Assembly (NCBI GenBank): GCA_023408315.1
Contig: JAEYKI010000018.1
Span: forward strand, 1 to 64,000
Length of the DNA: 64,000 nucleotides
Source: Bacillota bacterium
GTDB lineage: Bacteria > Bacillota > Clostridia > Christensenellales > Christensenellaceae
Direction of reading: 5' to 3'
The position numbers and the translations under genes were made by a program. Of this stretch, positions 50,925 to 59,013 are shown one piece after another (within the stretch, counting starts at the first letter, position 1; each line of letters starts with the position of its first letter). The notes beneath the pieces were generated by a model. That model saw only the letters and a list, made by a program, of their open reading frames with translations, was not told the DNA's origin and made no database searches.

Positions 50925-52037
50925 TTACCACGGCCTGCGTGCAACCACAAAATTATCCCGCCAAAAAGAAGTTTTGCAGGCGCGCTTTACCACCTTGCCG
51001 TTTGCGGAAGAGGCGTCTATCATCATGCCGTCGCCAATATATATTCCGGTATGTCCGACTTTTTTGCCGTTGGTGCTAAAGAACAGCAGGTCGCCCTTTT
51101 CAAGATTGTCCAGAGAGGTAATCTTCTCCCAGTCGCTCACCTGGGAATACCCAAGCGCGTTATACCGGCTGCGCGAGGAACCGGCCTGCTTCAGGCAGTA
51201 ATACACCAGCCCGGAGCAGTCAAACGAATTTGGGCCCTGCGCGCCCCAAACGTATGGGTCGCCCAGTTGTTTCTCCGCAGTTTCAAGCACCTGCAATATG
51301 TTGGCGCGTTTTTTTGCCTGTTTCTCTTTTGTGGCGCTCTCCTTGGCGTTGGGGGAATAAATCAGGTCCAGGGTTTCCGAGCCTGTTTTGCCGTCCACAG
51401 AAAGATTGTTGCGTTCCTGGAACACCTTTACCGCTTCAATGGTTTCTGTTCCGTAGTAGCCTGTTGCCTTGGACATATATCCAAGGTCAATCAACTGCCT
51501 TTGCAGGCTGTCCACATCGTTCCCGCTGGTGCCCTGCAAAAGCGTATACTGCTTTGCCTCCTGCGAATAGATCAAATTTAATGTATCCGCATCGGCAATG
51601 CCGTTTTGCTCCAGAGAATGCTGGCGCTGGAACAACTGCACAGCGTATTCCGTCGCGGGCCCGTAAAGCTGTGTGGATTCGTCTATATCCATATAGCCCA
51701 GTTCCATCAGCCTTTCCTGAAGCTGCTGAACCAGTTCGTTCTCATCTCCCCGTTTCAGCGTGGGATCGGGCGTGGGGGTGGGCGTGGGCTCGGCTGTTGC
51801 CACAGACGGCGCGGCCTCGGGAGACGCCGTTTCAAATATGCCGGAAGCGGCCGCGCTGGGGTCTGTTTTGCTCACGGCGGTTACAGAATTGGACGAAACA
51901 TTTACAACCACCGCAATAACAATTGCAGCGGCGGCGCCCATCAAAAGCAGCCTGCGCTTCTGCCAGAAAAATTTCTTTAGGTTGTACAAAAACTTGCGGT
52001 AATTTGCTTTGTATCTGAATCTTCTTCTGTTTTTCAT
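50925..52037 (-). CDS. Membrane-anchored NlpC/P60 endopeptidase with two PG-binding domains
   Basis: 370 residues from the ATG at 52037 (MKNRRRFRYKAN; GGGGGAAAAT upstream). Basic N-terminus, membrane helix (about 30-50), Thr/Pro linker, two PG_binding_1 domains (about 95-160, NELVQQLQERLMELGYMDI; about 168-230, DVDSLQRQLIDLGYMSKATG), then NlpC/P60 (about 250-370). The catalytic Cys is in NSFDCSGLVYYCL, the His in KVGHTGIYIGDG, and the third residue in the MIDASSANG region. It would cut D-Glu-diaminopimelate bonds in stem peptides. Same architecture as 40368-41690. Confidence 0.92.
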   Translation of the reverse strand: MKNRRRFRYKANYRKFLYNLKKFFWQKRRLLLMGAAAAIVIAVVVNVSSNSVTAVSKTDPSAAASGIFETASPEAAPSVATAEPTPTPTPDPTLKRGDENELVQQLQERLMELGYMDIDESTQLYGPATEYAVQLFQRQHSLEQNGIADADTLNLIYSQEAKQYTLLQGTSGNDVDSLQRQLIDLGYMSKATGYYGTETIEAVKVFQERNNLSVDGKTGSETLDLIYSPNAKESATKEKQAKKRANILQVLETAEKQLGDPYVWGAQGPNSFDCSGLVYYCLKQAGSSRSRYNALGYSQVSDWEKITSLDNLEKGDLLFFSTNGKKVGHTGIYIGDGMMIDASSANGKVVKRACKTSFWRDNFVVARRPW

Positions 52038-52220
52038 ATTTTCCCCCAATATATACGCTTATTTTAAATCTTTTATCATTATTTGACAAGCCTTTTGGGC
52101 AAATTGTTACGATTTATTTACATTTCTATTTCATCTATGTAACGTATTGTAATTATACCCTTCTCCGCATACTTTTACTCACTCAACACTTGCGCCGTGC
52201 GCCCCCCATCAGGCGCAAAC

Positions 52221-52242
52221 AAAAAACCGCCGCAGGTGCGGC
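52221..52242 (-). terminator. Terminator of the DUF2935 gene
   Basis: Minus-strand GCCGCA-CC-TGCGGC followed by GGTTTTTTG. Confidence 0.75.
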
Positions 52243-52264
52243 TTTAAACATAACTCTCATGTAT

Positions 52265-53056
52265 TTATTCAGAATCCCTGGGAGTTGCGGGGTCGCAAAC
52301 CGGGGCCCTTATTTCGGAAAACATGGCCAATTTGGTCAGGTAATAGCACGTCTGCCTGTACTGGTTATCCAGATCCAATAACGTAATGCTTCCCAAGAGC
52401 CTTTTTTCTTTTATCAGGAGTATCAAGTCAACCAGGTATTCTGCATACCTTGTCATTTCGTTTTGAATGTCTGCCATCAGTTGCTCAAGTGCGGGATAAC
52501 TGCGCAGATTTGTCCGGCGCAAGCCAATCGTAACATAAGACCGCAAATACAAATCCAAGGCCGCATTGGCAAACACAGACGCTTTTCTCTTGTATTCAAT
52601 AAAGTCTATCCCAATTGAATCCTGCAAATGTGTTGCGCCCATATAAATTTTTAAAAGCCACGTTATGTTGTCTGCCACCGGGTTTATAATAGACGCGCTT
52701 TTCATATATGTATCCAGAATATCCATGTACCGTTCCGTATCGGTTACATACTCGTTTAACGTGGAAGAGTTCATAACAATCATGTTTTTTTCCGAAATCT
52801 GGTGCTTTAGGATATGCAGGATAAATTTTCTGAAATCCTGCACACCGCCAAAAACCTGCTGGTTGAACAACTTCATCTGTTCCCCGGCCATCTTTTGCCT
52901 GGACCGCTGGAGTAATTCGTCTATCTGCGCAATAAAGCTGTCCGCGCGTTCGACTTCAATCCCGGCAGTGGGGTAAAGGGAATTTCTGATAAGCCTTGCA
53001 TAATCGCCCAATATCTGAATCCAAAACTGATTTTCGCCGCTGATAGAATCGGCCAT
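52265..53056 (-). CDS. DUF2935 family helical protein
   Basis: 263 residues; ATG with GGGAGG nine bases upstream. Two similar all-helical halves: the first starts FWIQILGDYARLIRNSLYP near residue 12, the second near 145 (TWLLKIYMGATHLQDSIG). This is the layout of DUF2935, found in Bacillus and Clostridia, where some members carry metal ligands (here Asp, Glu and His along the helices, e.g. EYKRKASVF). Function is unknown; association with spores is suggested for relatives, not visible here. Single gene. Confidence 0.75.
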   Translation of the reverse strand: MADSISGENQFWIQILGDYARLIRNSLYPTAGIEVERADSFIAQIDELLQRSRQKMAGEQMKLFNQQVFGGVQDFRKFILHILKHQISEKNMIVMNSSTLNEYVTDTERYMDILDTYMKSASIINPVADNITWLLKIYMGATHLQDSIGIDFIEYKRKASVFANAALDLYLRSYVTIGLRRTNLRSYPALEQLMADIQNEMTRYAEYLVDLILLIKEKRLLGSITLLDLDNQYRQTCYYLTKLAMFSEIRAPVCDPATPRDSE

Positions 53057-53170
53057 AACGGAATACCTCCCGCAAATTGATATTCACTCTTATTCCCGCT
53101 CAATATATTCCGTTCATATTTTAATTCTTCAAGCACATCCTGCCCGCGCTTTGGGAGCCTTTTTGCGCAC

Positions 53171-53210
53171 AAAAAACCGGCTCCTATAAAAGCTTGTACC
53201 CGGAGCCGGT
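53171..53210 (-). terminator. Terminator of the chemotaxis receptor gene (recurring ACCGGC family)
   Basis: Perfect ACCGGCTCC / GGAGCCGGT nine-bp stem with a 17-base loop; on the minus strand followed by TTTTT. Confidence 0.85.
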
Positions 53211-53249
53211 TTCCCCAATCTCTAACAGTATTCTGCGCTTGGCTTAAGC

Positions 53250-55022
53250 TCACTGCTTCAGCGTAAATTTGCCTATCTTTTCTTTGAGCATCTCCGCCTG
53301 TGCAGAAAGCTCCTGGCTTGCAGCCGCCCCCTCCTGCGCAGTTGCGGAATTGGTCTGCACCACCATAGACATCTGTTCTATGCCCTGGTTCAGTTGCGTA
53401 ATTGCCACCGACTGCTCCTGAGAGGCAGCCACAATCTTCTCCTCCAGCGCCTGCGAGCTCCCCGTCACCTCCACAATCTGCTTCAGAGCCTCGGCGGTAC
53501 GGTCCGCAAGCCTGCTGCCCTCTCCCACTTTTTGCACGGAGCCCTCAATCAGGGCCGCCGTTTCCTTGGCCGCCTGGGCGCTTCGTCCCGCCAGACTGCG
53601 CACCTCTTCCGCCACCACCGCGAATCCCTTTCCGTGCGCGCCCGCGCGCGCCGCTTCCACCGCGGCGTTCAACGCAAGAATATTCGTCTGGAACGCAATA
53701 TCGTCTATCACCCGGATAATCTTGGATATGTTCTCGGAGGATTCGTTAATATCGCGCATGGCGGAGAGCATATCCTGCATATGGCTGTTTGCCTCCTGTG
53801 CCACCCGCATAGACTGCATGGCAGATTCCCTGGACCGGTTTGCAATCTCCGCATTCCGGCTGGTCTGCTCCGCAATATTGCCGATGGTAACGGTAAGTTC
53901 TTCTATGGAGCTTGCCTGCTCTGTTGCTCCCTGGGAAACAGCCTGGTTCCCGGCGGATACCTGCATACTGCCGGCCGCCACCTGATCCGCCGCCTGCCGT
54001 ATTTCCCCCAGTATCTCGTTAAAAGAATCCAGCGTGCTGTTTACAGAATTTTTCATTTGGGCGTGATGCCCCTTATAATCTCCCAGCACATATTCCGTCA
54101 AGTTACCGCCGGACATGCGCGAGAGCGCGTGGGCTGCCTCGCGGATGGGCTGGATAATGGCGTTCATCAGGCTGTTTACGCCTTCTATGATCCGTTTAAA
54201 ATCGCCCTCGTGGCCGGATGCGTCCGCCCGCTTTGACAGATCGCCTTCCAGCGAAGTCGCCACCAGTGCGTTTATATCCTGCAGCAAGGCTTTCAACCTT
54301 TCACGCAGGCGCTCTATCGTCTCGTTGATAAAGGCCTTTTTGCCCGGAAACTGCTCCAGCCCCGCATCAAAATTACCGGCCGCAAATTCCGCCACGCAGG
54401 CCATCGCCTTTTTCTTTACGTTGATATGGCCTTCCACCATTGTGTTGATGCTATTGGCCATTGCGCCGTATGCGCCTTCAAATTCTTCCGCAGGGATGCG
54501 CGCGTCTATGTCCCCCAGTTCATGCTGCCGGGACATTCTGTTTATTTCTTCTATCAACCGCTTGACCGTTTCCGCGGTTTGCTCCAGGCTCTTTCCAAGC
54601 ACATCCTTCTCAGACAAAACGGAAACGTTGATGTCCAGGTTCCCCACCGCCAAAAGCTGCAGATTCTGCGCGTGGCCGCGCATATTGTCCGCAATCATTT
54701 GCAGGGAAGCAATCAGCGCGTTTGAAGCGCCGTCTTCGCCGTCCAGCCCTGCGCCCATGTCTTTTCCCTGCGCCAGGTTGCCAGCCGCTTCCTCCATCCC
54801 GCGCGCCGCGCGCTCACCCGCGCGCGATATCCTTACGCCCAGTATTACGGAAACCGCCGCCGCCGCTGCCGCTGCAGCGCCCGGTATCCATTGGGCCATA
54901 AGCAGGGCTGCCTGCTGCTGCAAAACAAAGCCCGCAACTGCGGAGGCCGCCGCTATTGCGGCAACCGCCCAAAAACCCGTCTTTATTTTTTTTGTTGTTT
55001 TATTCTTGTCAAAGCAATCCAT
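53250..55022 (-). CDS. Methyl-accepting chemotaxis protein without extracellular sensor domain
   Basis: 590 residues. Two N-terminal membrane helices (about 14-36 and 41-62) are joined by only a few residues, so no external ligand domain exists. HAMP-like units follow (about 60-320; MADNMRGHAQNLQLLAVGNLD, GDIDARIPAEEF, SRMSGGNLTEYV). The C-terminal signalling domain has the invariant hairpin IAFQTNILALNAAVEAARAG and GFAVVAEEVRSLAGRSAQAA, plus Ala-rich methylation helices. It would report an internal or membrane state to CheA/CheW. No che or flagellar genes are in the window. Confidence 0.92.
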   Translation of the reverse strand: MDCFDKNKTTKKIKTGFWAVAAIAAASAVAGFVLQQQAALLMAQWIPGAAAAAAAAVSVILGVRISRAGERAARGMEEAAGNLAQGKDMGAGLDGEDGASNALIASLQMIADNMRGHAQNLQLLAVGNLDINVSVLSEKDVLGKSLEQTAETVKRLIEEINRMSRQHELGDIDARIPAEEFEGAYGAMANSINTMVEGHINVKKKAMACVAEFAAGNFDAGLEQFPGKKAFINETIERLRERLKALLQDINALVATSLEGDLSKRADASGHEGDFKRIIEGVNSLMNAIIQPIREAAHALSRMSGGNLTEYVLGDYKGHHAQMKNSVNSTLDSFNEILGEIRQAADQVAAGSMQVSAGNQAVSQGATEQASSIEELTVTIGNIAEQTSRNAEIANRSRESAMQSMRVAQEANSHMQDMLSAMRDINESSENISKIIRVIDDIAFQTNILALNAAVEAARAGAHGKGFAVVAEEVRSLAGRSAQAAKETAALIEGSVQKVGEGSRLADRTAEALKQIVEVTGSSQALEEKIVAASQEQSVAITQLNQGIEQMSMVVQTNSATAQEGAAASQELSAQAEMLKEKIGKFTLKQ

Positions 55023-55211
55023 GGAACCTATCCTCCCAAGAAAAAATTCTTTGACCGGCTGACCTGAATCAGTAATTCAAAAAAGACACCAAAACGTCCT
55101 TGTATGTGTCCATTTACAAACATCGGCCAGTTTTTGCAAAACTTTAGTATTTTATGTATTTTTTAATACATATTTTCTTTATCTTACATTTGGCCAGTTT
55201 ATTCTTGATAC

Positions 55212-55247
55212 AAAAGAAAAGGGACCCCAGGCAGCGCCTGCGGTCCC
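55212..55247 (-). terminator. Terminator of the decarboxylase operon
   Basis: Minus-strand GGGACC...GGTCCC stem with an inner GCAGGCGCTGCCTG hairpin, followed by CTTTTCTTTT; 40 bases past the beta-subunit stop codon. Confidence 0.85.
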
Positions 55248-55287
55248 GAGGGGTTGATTGCGTTTGCAAGGTATAGCAAACGTCCGT

Positions 55288-56421
55288 TTATCCAAATAAA
55301 GCAAGCAGTACGCCTGCGGCAACGGCAGAGCCAATTACGCCCGCCACATTGGGGCCCATTGCGTGCATCAGCAAGAAGTTGCGCGGGTTGGCTTTCTGGC
55401 CTTCCACCTGTGATACGCGGGCCGCCATGGGCACCGCGGAAACGCCCGCAGAACCAATCAGCGGGTTAATTTTGCCTTTGGAAAGGAAGCACATCAGTTT
55501 TCCAATCAGCAGGCCGCCAATGGTGCTGAACATAAACGCCAGCAGCCCCAGGCCTATAATCTTGAGGGTTTCGGGCTGCAAAAAGTTCTCTCCCACCGAA
55601 GTGGCGCCCACCGTTACGCCCAAAAAGATGGTAACAATGTTGATCAGCGCGTTCTGCGCGGTATCGGAGAGCCGCTCCACCACGCCGGATTCCCTGAACA
55701 GGTTTCCCAGCATCAGCATGCCAATCAGCGGCGCAACCGGCGGCAGCAGCAACACGCAGATAACTGTAACAACAATGGGGAAGCAAATCTTCTCAATCTT
55801 TGAAACCTTGCGCAACTGTTTCATTTCAATCTGGCGTTCTTTCTTTGTTGTAAGCAGCCGCATAAAAGGAGGCTGAATCAGCGGAATCAACGCCATGTAA
55901 GAATAGGCCGCAATCGCGATGGCGGGCAAGAGTTCAACCGCCAGTTTGGATGTAAGGAATATAGCCGTTGGGCCGTCCGCGCCGCCAATGATGCCAATGG
56001 AGGCAGCCTGCTGGGGCGTGAATCCCAGAGCAATCGCCAGTATAAAAGCAATGCCAATGCCAAACTGCGCCCCGGCGCCCATAAACAGGCTGCTCGGGCG
56101 TGCAATCAGCGGACCAAAGTCTGTCATCGCCCCAATCCCCAGGAATATCAGGGATGGATAAATGCCCAAATGAACGCCCTGGTACAGATAATACAAAAGG
56201 CCGCCCGCAGAAGTCTCGGTAGGTTCGGCCATCAGGTCCGCCATGGGCAGGTTTGCAAGCACCATGCCAAAGGCAATGGGCAGCAGCAGCAGCGGCTCGA
56301 ATTTCTTTGCAATCGCAAGGTAGATCAGGATACCGCCAATCGCCAGCATTACGATTTGCTGCCATGTAAGCGCCATAAATCCGGAGGTCTCCCAAATTTT
56401 TACCAATGCATCAGTAAACAT
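55288..56421 (-). CDS. oadB: Sodium-translocating decarboxylase beta subunit (OadB/GcdB/MmdB)
   Basis: 377 residues, about eleven membrane helices. It decarboxylates carboxybiotin and exports Na+. Conserved family stretches are FLGIGAMTDFGPLIARP near residue 98, the GIIGGADGPTAIFLTSKLA loop near 145 with the Asp that binds Na+, NPLIGSAGVSAVPMAARV near 325 and NPRNFLLMHAMGPNVAGVIGSA at the C-terminus. The last gene of the operon oadA-gamma-biotin carrier-beta; 12 bases after the carrier gene. The substrate acid is set by the alpha subunit, here oxaloacetate type. Confidence 0.93.
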   Translation of the reverse strand: MFTDALVKIWETSGFMALTWQQIVMLAIGGILIYLAIAKKFEPLLLLPIAFGMVLANLPMADLMAEPTETSAGGLLYYLYQGVHLGIYPSLIFLGIGAMTDFGPLIARPSSLFMGAGAQFGIGIAFILAIALGFTPQQAASIGIIGGADGPTAIFLTSKLAVELLPAIAIAAYSYMALIPLIQPPFMRLLTTKKERQIEMKQLRKVSKIEKICFPIVVTVICVLLLPPVAPLIGMLMLGNLFRESGVVERLSDTAQNALINIVTIFLGVTVGATSVGENFLQPETLKIIGLGLLAFMFSTIGGLLIGKLMCFLSKGKINPLIGSAGVSAVPMAARVSQVEGQKANPRNFLLMHAMGPNVAGVIGSAVAAGVLLALFG

Positions 56422-56433
56422 TCCGCGCCCCCC

Positions 56434-56802
56434 CTACTTAAGGATCATCAGCACGTCGTCCGTGGAGACGGACGTGCCTTTAGCAACAGCAACATGCGCA
56501 ACAACGCCGTCCCTGTGCGCGCGAATCTCGTTTTCCATTTTCATGGCTTCCAATATCAAAACAACGTCCCCTTTTTTAACGGCGGTTCCCTGCCCGGCCT
56601 TTATATCCAGCACCGTGCCCGGCATGGGCGCTGCAATAGGATCGCCCGCGGGCAATCCGGAAGCCGCCGGAGCGGCGGGCGCGGCAGCCACCGGCGCGGG
56701 CGCAGAAGAAGCAGCCACCTCTGTTGTTTTTATCAGGTTTGCCTGTCCGCGCTCCACTTCCACTTCATATTGTTTATTATTAATTGTAACCGTATATTTC
56801 AT
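56434..56802 (-). CDS. Biotin carboxyl carrier protein of the decarboxylase
   Basis: 122 residues. N-terminal strand segment KYTVTINNKQYEVEVER, an Ala/Pro-rich flexible linker (about 30-55), and a biotinyl domain with LILEAMKMENEI; the Lys of AMKM near residue 88 is biotinylated. It shuttles CO2 from the alpha to the beta subunit. In many oxaloacetate decarboxylases this domain is fused to OadA; here it is a separate gene, as in methylmalonyl-CoA and glutaconyl-CoA decarboxylases. It overlaps the gamma-subunit gene by four bases (ATGA). Confidence 0.92.
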   Translation of the reverse strand: MKYTVTINNKQYEVEVERGQANLIKTTEVAASSAPAPVAAAPAAPAASGLPAGDPIAAPMPGTVLDIKAGQGTAVKKGDVVLILEAMKMENEIRAHRDGVVAHVAVAKGTSVSTDDVLMILK

Positions 56803-57140
56803 GGTTCCTGCCTCCCGTCCTCATGTTCGCTCACAAGCGTGATTGATTTAAATACAAGCTCCTTCAGCGGTATTCCGGATTCGTCGCTGACAATTGCCAT
56901 AATCATGGCTGCGGTGGGTTCGTCCACATTTTTCAGCTTCAGGGTTCCGGAAGAAAAATCTTCGTCCGGCTCCGGGGCCTTCACAGCCGCCTGCACGGCA
57001 GGGGCCTTTGCCGGGACCTCTTTTGCCAGGGGAGCCAAAACCCTGGAAAAAATCTTGATAATAAAGCTCAGAAGAATAAGCACGCAGAAAACAATAGCCA
57101 TCATGAATATTACAACCAATACGCTTTCAGGTACTGACAT
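56799..57140 (-). CDS. Sodium pump decarboxylase gamma/delta subunit (OadG family)
   Basis: 113 residues from the ATG at 57140 (GGGGGGA seven bases upstream); an ATG two codons earlier is possible. One membrane helix at about 8-32 (VLVVIFMMAIVFCVLILLSF), then an Ala/Pro/Lys-rich linker and a C-terminal domain (LKLKNVDEPTAAMIMAIVSDES). OadG-type subunits anchor and assemble the complex. Fourteen bases after oadA. Confidence 0.85.
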   Translation of the reverse strand: MSVPESVLVVIFMMAIVFCVLILLSFIIKIFSRVLAPLAKEVPAKAPAVQAAVKAPEPDEDFSSGTLKLKNVDEPTAAMIMAIVSDESGIPLKELVFKSITLVSEHEDGRQEP

Positions 57141-57153
57141 ATGCATTCCCCCC

Positions 57154-58530
57154 TTATTCCTTCACAATGGTATACGAAACCGTTCTGGATTCCCGCTCTT
57201 CGCGCTCTGCAAAAAACTTCTCAGCAATCTGCGGGAACACAAGCCAGGAGAGTACGTCTTCATCACTTCTGGCTGTTTTGCCCAGTTGTTCTTTTGCTTT
57301 TTCAAAGGCAGGCTCCAGCCCGTCCGCAAACCGGCCTTCAAACCGTTTCTCGCCGCCCAGAACTTTTTCCACAAGCGCCTGGTCAAGCTCTCCCGGCGCG
57401 CGGCCATATTCGCCTTTAATATAAGCCTGCACTTCCTTGGAAATATTTTTGTAGCGCTCGCCCGCCAGCACATTTGCCGCGGCCTGCACGCCAACCATCT
57501 GGCTCAGGGGCGTTACCAGCGGCGGATATCCCAGGTCTTTGCGCACCCGGGGCGTCTCTGCCAGCACTTCGTCCAGCTTTTCTATGGAATTCTGCGCCTT
57601 TAACTGCGCAATCAGGTTGGAGAGCATGCCGCCCGGCACCTGGTACACCAGCGCGTCCGTTTCCGTTCCCATTACAAACGGGTCCAGCAACTGGGACGCG
57701 ACATATTTGGCCTTGATGGGCTTAAAAAAGTCGTTGATTTTTTTCATTGCGGCTTTATCCAGGCCCGATTCAAATCCAAGCTGCTCCAGCGCGTAATGCA
57801 GCGTTTCTGTAGGCGGCTGGGAAGTACCCCCGCCAAAAGAGGAAATGGCGGTGTCTATGCCGTCGCAGCCCGCTTCCGCCGCCTTTGTATAGGTAATGGG
57901 CCCAAGGCCCGTAGTTGAATGCGTGTGCAGATATACGGGCAGCTTTGTGTTCTGCTTAAGCGCCCGTATCAGGTCAAAGGCTTCGCCGGGCCCCATAATA
58001 CCCGCCATGTCCTTGATGCAGATGGAGTGAACGCCCATTTTCTCCAGTTCTTTTCCCATTTCCACATACTTCTCCAGGTTGTGGATGGGGCTTATGGTAT
58101 AACAGATGCAGCCCTGCGCGTGCGCGCCCTGCTTAATCACTTCGTCCACAGCCGTCTCAATGTTTCTGAAATCGTTGAGCGCGTCGAATATCCTGAAGAT
58201 ATCCATGCCGTTTGCGCACGAACGCTCCACAAACTTGCGCACAACGTCGTCCGGGTAATGCTTGTAGCCCAGAATATTCTGGCCCCTCAGCAGCATCTGC
58301 AACTTTGTGTTTTTTGCCTTTGCCTTGATCTTGCGGAGCCTTTCCCACGGGTCCTCCTGCAAATAGCGGAGGCAGGAGTCAAACGTTGCGCCGCCCCAGC
58401 ATTCAAGCGAATAGTAACCGGCGCTGTCCAGCGTTTCCAGTATTCCCTCAAAATCGGAAAAAGGCATGCGCGTTGCCACAAGCGACTGATTCGCGTCCCG
58501 CAATACGGTTTCTGTAAAATTAATCTTCAT
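57154..58530 (-). CDS. oadA: Oxaloacetate decarboxylase alpha subunit / pyruvate carboxylase subunit B (carboxyltransferase)
   Basis: 458 residues from the ATG at 58530 (MKINFTETVLRDANQSL). The carboxyltransferase TIM barrel has TVLRDANQSLVATRM, ECWGGATFDSCLRYL, LRGQNILGYKHYPDD and the metal-binding HTHSTTGLG near 205. The C-terminal biotinyl domain of full-length OadA is missing and is supplied by the gene at 56434. It moves CO2 from oxaloacetate to biotin, giving pyruvate, or works in reverse. The frame is open upstream to 58620, but that region is the leader with a terminator-like hairpin. Confidence 0.92.
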   Translation of the reverse strand: MKINFTETVLRDANQSLVATRMPFSDFEGILETLDSAGYYSLECWGGATFDSCLRYLQEDPWERLRKIKAKAKNTKLQMLLRGQNILGYKHYPDDVVRKFVERSCANGMDIFRIFDALNDFRNIETAVDEVIKQGAHAQGCICYTISPIHNLEKYVEMGKELEKMGVHSICIKDMAGIMGPGEAFDLIRALKQNTKLPVYLHTHSTTGLGPITYTKAAEAGCDGIDTAISSFGGGTSQPPTETLHYALEQLGFESGLDKAAMKKINDFFKPIKAKYVASQLLDPFVMGTETDALVYQVPGGMLSNLIAQLKAQNSIEKLDEVLAETPRVRKDLGYPPLVTPLSQMVGVQAAANVLAGERYKNISKEVQAYIKGEYGRAPGELDQALVEKVLGGEKRFEGRFADGLEPAFEKAKEQLGKTARSDEDVLSWLVFPQIAEKFFAEREERESRTVSYTIVKE

Positions 58531-58760
58531 TGCAAAATCCCTTTCCTTTATTAATAAACAGTAATAGTGTATACAAAAAAAGCAGAGAACTATCATGTAG
58601 CTCTCCACCCTATAAGCCAAACTTGAAAACAGCCGTTAAAAACTGCCCAACCGGAGTATATTCTATGCGATTTGTATTATATTATACATTAGCAGCCCGA
58701 AATTTGTCAAATAGCGCCACTTATAAATCTGCCGGGCTGCAAACCAGCAACGCTATTTTA
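58531..58760 (-). promoter_or_regulatory. ~229-nt structured 5' leader of the oadA operon
   Basis: From the predicted transcript start near 58759 to the oadA ATG. It contains a long-range hairpin with GCAGCCCG/CGGGCTGC arms (58692-58740), the conserved motif copy B and a terminator-like hairpin 45 bases before the ATG, the layout of transcription attenuation. Confidence 0.6.
58575..58655 (-). ncRNA. Candidate cis-regulatory RNA motif, copy B, with intrinsic-terminator-like hairpin
   Basis: Minus strand 58655-58603 matches copy A at 23446-23499: TCCGGTTGGGCAG, a 13-base hairpin segment, TTTTCAAGT and GGCTTATAGGGTGGAG. The GAGAGCTA-CATGA-TAGTTCTC hairpin (58605-58585) follows, then TTTTTTT at 58581-58575. 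CTCC at the motif start could pair with GGAG at its end and so compete with the terminator stem. It could be a riboswitch or protein-binding attenuator. No known class recognised. Confidence 0.65.
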
Positions 58761-58765
58761 ATATT

Positions 58766-58794
58766 ATTATATGGCATGCGTTGCATTGTGTCAA
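58766..58794 (-). promoter_or_regulatory. Consensus sigma-A promoter of oadA operon
   Basis: TTGACA at 58794-58789, 17-base spacer, TATAAT at 58771-58766 (minus strand): perfect consensus in both hexamers and spacing. Confidence 0.85.
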
Positions 58795-59013
58795 TCAAAA
58801 TGAATAATTTAATATCAAAATATTCATTTTTTATGCAAAAAGTATTTTTTCTTATCTCTTTTTATATTAAAAATGCATAATTCTAAATGCCTGTTTCATC
58901 CACAACAGAACTCATGTATTATCCTCGCCGGCAGGCACTCAATACAGGCCGGGTGAATACAGTAAAACAAGGCACAAAGCAAGCGCTTTATTCTATAGCG
59001 AGGTGAACAGGCA
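58795..59013. other. AT-rich divergent intergenic region
   Basis: No gene seen between the oadA promoter and the plus-strand gene at 59014. Poly-A/T tracts around 58800-58880; the plus-gene promoter is not clear. Confidence 0.4.

Noticed and set aside
58531..58620. Calling OadA from the upstream TTG (488 residues)
   Set aside because: The extra 30 codons cover the conserved leader motif and a terminator-like hairpin, and OadA proteins begin at MKINFTETVLRD; kept only as an alternative finding.
58600..58620. AGGGTGG in the oadA leader as part of a T-box riboswitch
   Set aside because: The following ACCGCG of the T-box and any stem I specifier structure are missing, and the gene is not an amino-acid or tRNA-synthetase gene.
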